From: Ruminococcaceae bacterium UBA1448
GTDB lineage: Bacteria; Bacillota; Clostridia; Oscillospirales; Ruminococcaceae
DNA: 28,229 bases
NCBI GenBank assembly: GCA_002329405.1
Contig: DCTE01000034.1
Span: 1,791-30,019 of the forward strand
Direction of reading: 5' to 3'
Below are positions 22,681 to 28,229 of the stretch, piece by piece. The translations under genes and the position numbers were made by a program. Position 1 is the first letter of the stretch. Every line of letters starts with the position of its first letter. The notes beneath the pieces are model-generated. The model was not told the DNA's origin. It made no database searches and saw only the letters and a list, made by a program, of their open reading frames with translations.

Positions 22681-23199
22681 AGTATTATTTTCGACAAGCA
22701 ATTTTTCCAGAGCCGCAATAAGGACAGCTTCGGTATCCTCTTTTGCTTTGCAGTTTTGCACAATTGCATCAGCATAACGGACATACAGCGGGTATCGCTG
22801 TTCCCGCAGACGATAGATTCTTTGCTGGTCATCTGCAACCAGTGGACGGTCGGACAAATCTTCTCCCAGAATCTCCTCCGGCTTACGGTCCATAAAGATA
22901 ACCAGTCCGTTTTGTTTAAGCGCCTGCATATTTTCTTCCCGCAGAATAACGCCTCCGCCAGTCGAAATTACGGTTCCGGTCAGCTTGCCGCATTCATAGG
23001 CGCATTCTGTCTCCATCCGGCGAAAAGCCTCTTCGCCCTGTTCAGCAAAAATTTCATTGATGCTCTTACCGGCTTTTTTCACGATTTCACTGTCCATATC
23101 CACCAGAGAAAGTCCATACCGCGCCGCCAACCGTTTGCTGAAAGCAGTTTTGCCGCTGCCGGACAATCCGATCAGCACAATATTTTTGGTCAACTTCAT
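22672..23199 (-). CDS. aroK: Shikimate kinase
   Basis: A 175-aa enzyme phosphorylating shikimate to shikimate-3-phosphate. Walker A GLSGSGKT at 11-18, the substrate-binding VDMDSEI with Asp34/Asp36, FRRMET with Arg60/61, the STGGGV motif at 79-84 and the lid DRPLV with Arg118 are all present. It is the last gene of the aro operon, 11 bases after pheA. The start at 23199 (ATG) has AAGGGG 7 bases upstream; a TTG at 23205 is too close to it. Confidence 0.95.
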   Translation of the reverse strand: MKLTKNIVLIGLSGSGKTAFSKRLAARYGLSLVDMDSEIVKKAGKSINEIFAEQGEEAFRRMETECAYECGKLTGTVISTGGGVILREENMQALKQNGLVIFMDRKPEEILGEDLSDRPLVADDQQRIYRLREQRYPLYVRYADAIVQNCKAKEDTEAVLIAALEKLLVENNTAK

Positions 23200-23210
23200 A
23201 TCCAATCCCC

Positions 23211-24065
23211 TTACGATTCAAATTTGCGGTAATATCCCAGCACCCGCAGTGTCTGGGCAAAATCGGAAATTTCCTGCAAAATATCCCGAATCCGTGCGTC
23301 GATTGTGTCCGCTGAAAAGTCAATAAAAAACAGGTATTCCCAGTTTTTGCGGGGAACCGGACGGGATTCGATCTTGAGCAGATTGATATTCTCCCGTGCA
23401 AAAATTGACAGAAGCCGGCAGAGTGAACCGGGCACATGCGGCAGCGTCACCATCAGCGAAACTTTGTTGTTGTCAGGCGAATGATGGACTGCGCGGGAAA
23501 GAACGACAAACCGCGTCTGGTTGATATCCTTAAAGTTGGTCCGTTCAGCCAGGATATTCAACCCATATATTTCCGCCGCCCGCGCTGATGCAATCGCGCA
23601 GATGTCCCGCCGCTCCGACTCGGCAACCAGCTGAGCTGCATAGGCGGTATTGTAGACCGCCGTCTGTTTCCATAGCCGCCGTGCCAGAAACTCGCGCGAC
23701 TGAGAAAGCCCCTGTTCATGGGACAGAACCTCGGTGATCTCTTCAATGGAAACCCCCGGCTTGGCCATCAGGCACTGGCTGACTGAAATGGAATATTCCC
23801 CGGTGATATAAAAACCATAATCGGTAATCAGGTCAAAGTTTGTCAGAATCGAACCGGTTGAACTGTTTTCGATGGGCAGCACTGCACAGTCTGCCCGGCC
23901 TGCCTCCACCGCCTGCAATGCGGCGGCAAAGGAGCTTTCGGGTACCAGTTCACAGATAGCCGACCAGTTTCCGCTCTCGCTCTGCTGTGCAAAATATCGC
24001 ACTGCTGCTTCTTCCGCAAAACATCCGGGAACCCCCGAATAGGCGGCCTTGATCTTTTCCTGCAT
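23211..24065 (-). CDS. pheA: Prephenate dehydratase
   Basis: A 284-aa enzyme making phenylpyruvate from prephenate. The catalytic periplasmic-binding-fold part (about 1-180) has VLPIENSSTGSI and the NQTRFVVLSR stretch (TRF motif, catalytic Thr). The C-terminal ACT domain (about 195-275) with GSLCRLLSIFARENINLLKIESRP binds phenylalanine for feedback inhibition; the ESRP motif is complete. There is no chorismate mutase domain. Start at 24065, GGGAGGAA 5 bases upstream. It is 22 bases downstream of aroC. Confidence 0.96.
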   Translation of the reverse strand: MQEKIKAAYSGVPGCFAEEAAVRYFAQQSESGNWSAICELVPESSFAAALQAVEAGRADCAVLPIENSSTGSILTNFDLITDYGFYITGEYSISVSQCLMAKPGVSIEEITEVLSHEQGLSQSREFLARRLWKQTAVYNTAYAAQLVAESERRDICAIASARAAEIYGLNILAERTNFKDINQTRFVVLSRAVHHSPDNNKVSLMVTLPHVPGSLCRLLSIFARENINLLKIESRPVPRKNWEYLFFIDFSADTIDARIRDILQEISDFAQTLRVLGYYRKFES

Positions 24066-24087
24066 CTTATTTCCTCCCATCCGGTTT

Positions 24088-25146
24088 TCACTGATCCCGC
24101 ATCGCCTGCATCACAGCCAGCGCTGCGGCCGCTTCCACTACGACGGTCGCGCGGGACAAGATACAGGGGTCATGCCGGCCCTGAATCTCCAGTGACGCAT
24201 CAGTATGATGTGCCATGTCCACCGTCTGCTGCTTACGGGCAATGGATGGTGTCGGCTTGACTGCGACCTGGAAAACAACCGGCATTCCACTGCTGATACC
24301 GCCAAGGATACCACCGTTATGGTTGGTCGTTGAGACGACCCGCTCTCCATCCATCCGCATTGAGTCATTGACCTCGTGGCCGTAAGCCTGACCAAACCCA
24401 AATCCCAGTCCGAACTCAATTCCCTTGACAGCGGGAACTGCAAAGATATTCCGGGAAATAATCCCTTCCAGACTGTCGTCCGGCGATCCAATCCCCGCCG
24501 GTAAACCAGTCACTGCAATCTGAATAATCCCGCCGACCGATGTCAGATCCGCTCTGGCCTGCTGAATGACCTGCTGCATCTGTTCACCGGCCTGTTCCGA
24601 TATCGTCGGCAGAGTGCGGGCAGCAATAGCGGCGAACTGATCAGCCGAAACAGCGACCAGGTCAAACGGGATATCCTTCACCGGGCCAACCCGCAGGATA
24701 TGTCCACCGACCCGTACCCCCTGTTCCGCCAGCCAGAGCTTTGCAATAGCCCCGGCAAACACCAGCGGTGCGGTCAGCCGCCCGGAAAAATGCCCGCCTC
24801 CGCGATAATCATTGTAGCCGCCATACCGGACACGGCCGGTATAGTCCGCATGGGACGGACGCGCCAGATCCATTGTCCTCGTATAATCGCCTGAACGGGT
24901 ATTTTCATTGCGGATGATTGCACAAAGGGGGGTACCGGTCGTCCGTCCTTCAAACACGCCGCTGATTATCTCCGGCTGGTCCCCTTCCAGACGGGTCGTC
25001 GAAAGTCCGCCTTTTTTGGCACGCCGCCGGTCCATCTCCGACTGAATAAACTCCATATCCATCACCAGCCCGGACGGCAGTCCTTCCAATACGACGCCGA
25101 TTCCCGGGCCATGCGACTCACCAAATATTGAATACCGCAGCTGCAT
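24088..25146 (-). CDS. aroC: Chorismate synthase
   Basis: A 352-aa FMN-dependent enzyme turning EPSP into chorismate. Motifs: GESHGPGIGVVLEGLPSG near the start, RYGGYNDYRGGGHFSGRLTA (signature 1 type), RMDGERVVSTTNHNGGILGG and GRHDPCILSRATVVVEAA at the end. The start at 25146 (MQLRYSIFGESHG) fits the family; the open frame extends to 25185, which would add 13 residues overlapping the end of aroB-aroA. The gap to that gene is 16 bases. Confidence 0.97.
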   Translation of the reverse strand: MQLRYSIFGESHGPGIGVVLEGLPSGLVMDMEFIQSEMDRRRAKKGGLSTTRLEGDQPEIISGVFEGRTTGTPLCAIIRNENTRSGDYTRTMDLARPSHADYTGRVRYGGYNDYRGGGHFSGRLTAPLVFAGAIAKLWLAEQGVRVGGHILRVGPVKDIPFDLVAVSADQFAAIAARTLPTISEQAGEQMQQVIQQARADLTSVGGIIQIAVTGLPAGIGSPDDSLEGIISRNIFAVPAVKGIEFGLGFGFGQAYGHEVNDSMRMDGERVVSTTNHNGGILGGISSGMPVVFQVAVKPTPSIARKQQTVDMAHHTDASLEIQGRHDPCILSRATVVVEAAAALAVMQAMRDQ

Positions 25147-25162
25147 GGCCTTCCATCCCTTC

Positions 25163-27565
25163 TTATTTCTCGACTGTCTTTCCACCCAGGGAGGTGAAAT
25201 CTTCCCAAAAACGCGGATACGATTTTGCTACACATTCTGTTCCCAGCAGGGTTACGCTGTTGTCGCAGCAGGCTGCCGCTACCGCCGCACTCATCGCAAT
25301 CCGATGATCATTGCAGCAGTCGACGATACCACCTCCCGGCAGTTTTCCATCACCGTTCACTGCAAATCCATCCTCCCATTCCTCTGTCCTGGCACCCAAT
25401 GCCTCGATCATTCGGCAGGTGGTGCGAATGCGGTCACTTTCTTTTAACCGCAGACGGGCCGCATGGATAAAAGCTGTCCGCCCTCCTGTACGAAAAGCCG
25501 CAGCAGCTGCCAGTGCCGGAACCAGATCGGGTATCCCGGAAACATCAATCCCCAGATCACCCGGTTGGATATATCGTTGCAAAATCTCCTCCGCCGCACG
25601 ATCTCCCTGGAGAGAATCGGCACGCAATCCCTGCGGGGTAACCCGCCCTGCTTTTCCCTGCAACAGGCAGATAGTATTATAAGCCAGATAAAAAGCCGCC
25701 TGTGAATAATCCCCTTCCACTAAAACTTTTTGGGGCTGATATTTCTGTCCGGCAGGGACGATAAAGCGCAGATAATTTTCGGTCATCTGTATGTCGATTC
25801 CAAATATCTTCAATGTCTGCATCGTCATATCCACATATGCAGCTGATTCCAGACGGTCAGTAATTGCAATGACACTCTCTGTTGCTCCCACCTGCGGGCG
25901 CAGCAGCGGCAGCGCAAACAACAGCCCGGTGATAAACTGAGAACTGACCGAACCGCTCAGAAGATATTCACCCGGCAGCAGCTCACCTTCAACAGTCAGC
26001 ACCCCGTTTTCCAGCCGGTGAGCAATCCCCATCCGGTCAAACAGTTCATAATACGGTTCCAGCGGCCGCTGCATCAACCGTCCGCGTCCGGTAAAGGATA
26101 CCGGTTTGCCGCCGGTTAAAGCAAGCGCTACCGGTATCATAAAGCGCAGTGTCGACCCGGATTCCCCGCAGTCGATCAGCAGTCCTGATTTGGGCGTTCC
26201 CGTTATCCCGGTGATCTCAACCGTTTTCGGCCCGATCTGCCGATAGGCTGCACCCAGTGCGGCAACTGCCTGTAGAGTGGCGGAGATATCCTCTGACCCC
26301 GACAGGTTGCCGATCTCACTCACTGCATCTCCAGCCAACGATGCAGCAATGACCATCCGGTGACTCATGCTTTTGGAAGAAGGAATGGTCAATTCTCCCA
26401 ACAGAGAGGACGGAAACACCGCCCGATTCTGCTTTGGAACAGGCAGCGAATCTGTGCCATCAGCCGCCATTTCCGGCACTTCGTCCCGCGCCAGTACCCA
26501 GCGGACAAATTCTGCCCGGTCAACAGGGGTATAATAACTGTCACCGACTTCGCGGCAGAAAACCGGACGAATTGTCCCGCCGCTGCCCTTTTTATCAAAG
26601 GCAAGTGCTTCCGTCAGTGCCTTTTCGGAAACCTGTCCGGCATCCCACAGCATTCCCTGCCCTTCCAGCATCTTGCGCATTCTATTAGCAAGCCCCGGAG
26701 CAGTCAATCCATGCTGCTCACCAATCCGCAGGATCGAATACATTCCGCAGCAGACCGCTTCGCCGTGCATATATTTCTCATAATTGCCGAGCTTTTCATA
26801 GGCATGTCCGATTGTATGTCCGAAGTTCAGCAGCATCCGTTCCCCTGTATCATGCTCATCCTGTTCGACGATCTTCCGCTTGCAGTTACAGCAGGTATAG
26901 ATGATCTCATCCATATAAGGAACCAGCGCTTTTCTGCCTTTTACCTGCTCCAACAGCCGCCAAAGGGCAGGCTCCCGAATCATCCCGTATTTAATGACTT
27001 CCCCCATCCCATCAAAAAAAACGCGGTCTGGCAAGGTGTCCAGCGTATCGGAATCAATCAGCACCATCTTCGGCTGATAAAATAGTCCGGCAAGGTTTTT
27101 CCCCTGCTTTAAGTCAATCGCAACTTTTCCGCCGACCGATGAATCGACCTGTGACAGCAGGGTCGTCGGAATCTGAATATAAGGCACGCCGCGCAGTATA
27201 CTTCCTGCCGCAAATCCGCCCATGTCTCCGGTCACACCACCGCCCAGTGCTACTACCAGATCAGTCCGGGTCAATGTAAACTCATCTGCGCTGAGCAGCC
27301 CATCATACAGCTGTTCCAGTCCCGCAAGGTTTTTGCTCTTTTCCCCGGCAGGAAAAACAATCCGTTTGGTGACAAATCCAGCTGCGTCCAGAGCGTCTTC
27401 CAGCGTTTGGGCATACAGCTTTTCTACATTTGAATCGGTAATAATTGCAATACGGTTCCCGGTATATACCGACCGGATCATCTGCCCGGCCTTTTTGAGC
27501 AATCCACGCTCAATATGGATATCGTAACTGCGTCCTTCGCTCAGATTAACATGAAGCGTTTTCAT
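25163..27565 (-). CDS. aroB-aroA: Fused 3-dehydroquinate synthase / 3-phosphoshikimate 1-carboxyvinyltransferase
   Basis: One uninterrupted 800-residue frame holds two shikimate-pathway enzymes. Residues 1 to about 360 are AroB (DAHP to dehydroquinate): GGGVTGDMGGFAA at 108-120, GGKVAID at 145-151, GEVIKYG at 188-194 and the zinc-site FGHTIGHAYE at 248-257. After a linker of about 20 residues (361-381), residues 382-800 are AroA (EPSP synthase): PSSKSMSHR at 395-403, CGESGSTLRF at 466-475, SSQF at 541-544, RLRLKESDRI at 704-713 and NDHRIAMSAAVAA at 752-764. Both sets of active-site residues look intact. The domain order is the same as in eukaryotic AROM. It is the first gene of the operon and follows an attenuator-like leader. 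GGAAGGGCGGG lies before the ATG. Confidence 0.95.
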   Translation of the reverse strand: MKTLHVNLSEGRSYDIHIERGLLKKAGQMIRSVYTGNRIAIITDSNVEKLYAQTLEDALDAAGFVTKRIVFPAGEKSKNLAGLEQLYDGLLSADEFTLTRTDLVVALGGGVTGDMGGFAAGSILRGVPYIQIPTTLLSQVDSSVGGKVAIDLKQGKNLAGLFYQPKMVLIDSDTLDTLPDRVFFDGMGEVIKYGMIREPALWRLLEQVKGRKALVPYMDEIIYTCCNCKRKIVEQDEHDTGERMLLNFGHTIGHAYEKLGNYEKYMHGEAVCCGMYSILRIGEQHGLTAPGLANRMRKMLEGQGMLWDAGQVSEKALTEALAFDKKGSGGTIRPVFCREVGDSYYTPVDRAEFVRWVLARDEVPEMAADGTDSLPVPKQNRAVFPSSLLGELTIPSSKSMSHRMVIAASLAGDAVSEIGNLSGSEDISATLQAVAALGAAYRQIGPKTVEITGITGTPKSGLLIDCGESGSTLRFMIPVALALTGGKPVSFTGRGRLMQRPLEPYYELFDRMGIAHRLENGVLTVEGELLPGEYLLSGSVSSQFITGLLFALPLLRPQVGATESVIAITDRLESAAYVDMTMQTLKIFGIDIQMTENYLRFIVPAGQKYQPQKVLVEGDYSQAAFYLAYNTICLLQGKAGRVTPQGLRADSLQGDRAAEEILQRYIQPGDLGIDVSGIPDLVPALAAAAAFRTGGRTAFIHAARLRLKESDRIRTTCRMIEALGARTEEWEDGFAVNGDGKLPGGGIVDCCNDHRIAMSAAVAAACCDNSVTLLGTECVAKSYPRFWEDFTSLGGKTVEK

Positions 27566-27589
27566 CCTTACCCGCCCTTCCGATGCTAT

Positions 27590-27624
27590 AAAAAAACGCC
27601 TGCGGCAGCTATTCCCCGCAGACG
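27590..27624 (-). terminator. Attenuator-type terminator in the aro operon leader
   Basis: On the minus strand CGTCTGCGG (plus 27616-27624) pairs with CCGCAGGCG (27597-27605), one wobble pair, 10-nt loop, followed by seven T. It lies 25 bases before the aroB-aroA start and after the operon's promoter, so it must be regulated or leaky. Its 5' arm CGTCTGC is complementary to GCAGACG in the upstream short frame (27700-27706). Confidence 0.8.
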
Positions 27625-27680
27625 TACCGTTTTTCTGTCCTTGCCAAAGCGCAACAGAACAAACCGGATAAACCTTTTGG

Positions 27681-27746
27681 TTATCGGTTTGCGGCAGCCC
27701 GTCTGCCTGTGCTGTTAAATCGTCTGGTAAGGTTGATCTGTTTCAT
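27681..27746 (-). CDS. Possible leader peptide of the aro operon
   Basis: A 21-residue frame, ATG at 27746 to TAA at 27681, lies in the leader about 35 bases after the predicted transcript start; an in-frame ATG at 27755 would add three residues. It begins MKQINLTRRF and ends AAANR. Five of 21 residues are Arg and only one is aromatic (Phe), unlike the classic pheA or trp leader peptides. Its codons overlap the GGCAG/CTGCC hairpin (27693-27707) and the segment able to pair with the terminator, and its stop codon lies in a second hairpin (27662-27689). Upstream AGGA is a weak ribosome site. Translation is not proven. Confidence 0.45.
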   Translation of the reverse strand: MKQINLTRRFNSTGRRAAANR

Positions 27747-27785
27747 CTTGTTCATCCTATATTCTTTTATATGCTGTTGCTTTAA

Positions 27786-27814
27786 AGCATATCACTTTTT
27801 AACAGATTTGTCAA
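27786..27814 (-). promoter_or_regulatory. Promoter of the aro operon
   Basis: On the minus strand a perfect TTGACA (27809-27814), a 17-base spacer and TATGCT (27786-27791). The predicted leader to the aroB-aroA start is about 215 nt. Confidence 0.85.
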
Positions 27815-27860
27815 TATTTACGCGGCTTTTTGCCACCCAATTCAACCAATCACGCCAGCA

Positions 27861-27893
27861 CAAAGGCCGCCCCTCTTTGCAGAGGAGCGGCCC
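27861..27893 (-). terminator. Hairpin terminator after the cell-wall-binding-repeat gene
   Basis: A 12-bp stem (27865-27876 with 27881-27892, one wobble pair on the minus strand) with a TTGC/GCAA loop, followed by TTTG. The T-run is short, but it lies 55 bases past the stop codon of the surface protein gene. Confidence 0.65.
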
Positions 27894-27947
27894 AAAGAAC
27901 CGTTAGTTGTTCAGTTGTGAATAACCAAAAGCTGTATCAGCCTTCAA

Positions 27948-28229
27948 TTATTTGATCCAAGCACCGTCAGCGCCCAGTTTGTAGCCGTCAACGGTGGTGC
28001 TGTACAGCATCTGGCCCAGAGAGTTGGACTCTTTGGAGAAGTAGTACCACTTACCGGAGACTTCGCACCAACCGGTGACCATCTTGCCGGAAGAAGCCAT
28101 GTAGTACCAGTTGCCGTCAACCTTTTCCCAGCCGGTCTTCATAGCGTTGTTGCCCTTGAAGTAGTACCATTCGCCGTCAACCTTAGCCCAGCCGCAAGCC
28201 GCGCCGCAGTTGGAGTTGAACCAGTACCA
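27948..28229 (-). CDS. C-terminal end of a protein with cell-wall/choline-binding repeats (start outside window)
   Basis: The last 93 residues of a protein whose 5' part is beyond the window edge. It consists of about four repeats of roughly 20 residues of the CW_binding_1 type: GWAKVDGEWYYFKGNNAMKT, then GWEKVDGNWYYMASSGKMVT, then GWCEVSGKWYYFSKESNSLG, ending VDGYKLGADGAWIK. Such aromatic/glycine-rich repeats bind choline or other wall polymers and attach secreted hydrolases or adhesins to the cell surface. The catalytic or adhesive N-terminal part is not visible, so the function is unknown. Confidence 0.88.
   Translation of the reverse strand, partial: WYWFNSNCGAACGWAKVDGEWYYFKGNNAMKTGWEKVDGNWYYMASSGKMVTGWCEVSGKWYYFSKESNSLGQMLYSTTVDGYKLGADGAWIK

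Noticed and set aside
25147..25185. Longer aroC start overlapping the aroB-aroA end
   Set aside because: The added 13 residues are not part of the conserved chorismate synthase start MQLRYSIFGESHG.
27566..27814. T-box leader for the aro operon
   Set aside because: No AGGGTGGNACCGCG-like T-box sequence or stem I pattern is seen; a short-frame attenuator fits better.

Overview
The window is a stretch of bacterial chromosome from a moderately GC-balanced Gram-positive of the Clostridia, most likely an Oscillospirales (Ruminococcaceae/Butyricicoccaceae-type) gut anaerobe. Reasons: spoVG, AGGAGG-type ribosome sites, the long single-chain PurL with a fused glutaminase domain, His-less HPr-like proteins, a LytTR/DUF3021 pair, an energy-coupling-factor thiamin-precursor S component (ThiW), and C-terminal cell-wall/choline-binding repeats. 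The order-level placement is inference from gene content, not from a search. No rRNA, tRNA, CRISPR array, transposase or phage gene was seen.

Layout. 1-3753 (all minus): the 5' part of a choloylglycine-hydrolase-family gene, a structured intergenic repeat region (about 530-784), a small CD3324-type HTH protein, an SDR oxidoreductase, a NUDIX hydrolase and a MraY-type glycosyltransferase. 3990-5749 (plus): an AEC transporter, then a TPP riboswitch with a terminator controlling thiW. 5831-11004 (minus): purL and mtaB. 11223-16599 (plus): two tandem HPr-like genes without the phosphorylatable His, a LytTR/DUF3021 regulator pair, a D,D-carboxypeptidase, glucose-6-phosphate isomerase and a small P-loop protein. 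16663-17025 (minus): spoVG. 17228-22613 (plus): a tightly packed, partly overlapping series of a DUF6106-like membrane protein, acpS, an Imm-5-like protein, coaBC, a single-domain PAS protein, a TraX-family membrane protein and bifunctional nnr. 27814-22672 (minus): an aromatic amino acid operon, aroB-aroA (fused), aroC, pheA, aroK. 27948-28229 (minus): the C-terminal repeats of a surface protein running off the window.

The most striking parts are in the aromatic operon. 3-dehydroquinate synthase and EPSP synthase are one 800-residue polypeptide, in the same order as the first two domains of the eukaryotic AROM protein, and aroK (the next AROM domain) is a separate gene at the end of the operon. 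The operon is preceded by a strong promoter, a 215-nt leader with a short Arg-rich reading frame, and a terminator whose 5' arm can pair with a segment inside that reading frame: the layout of a transcription attenuator, but without a run of aromatic codons. Other points worth a look are an intrinsic-terminator-like hairpin inside the acpS coding sequence, the paired Crh-like HPr proteins with a structured leader, and the composite intergenic repeat near the left end.
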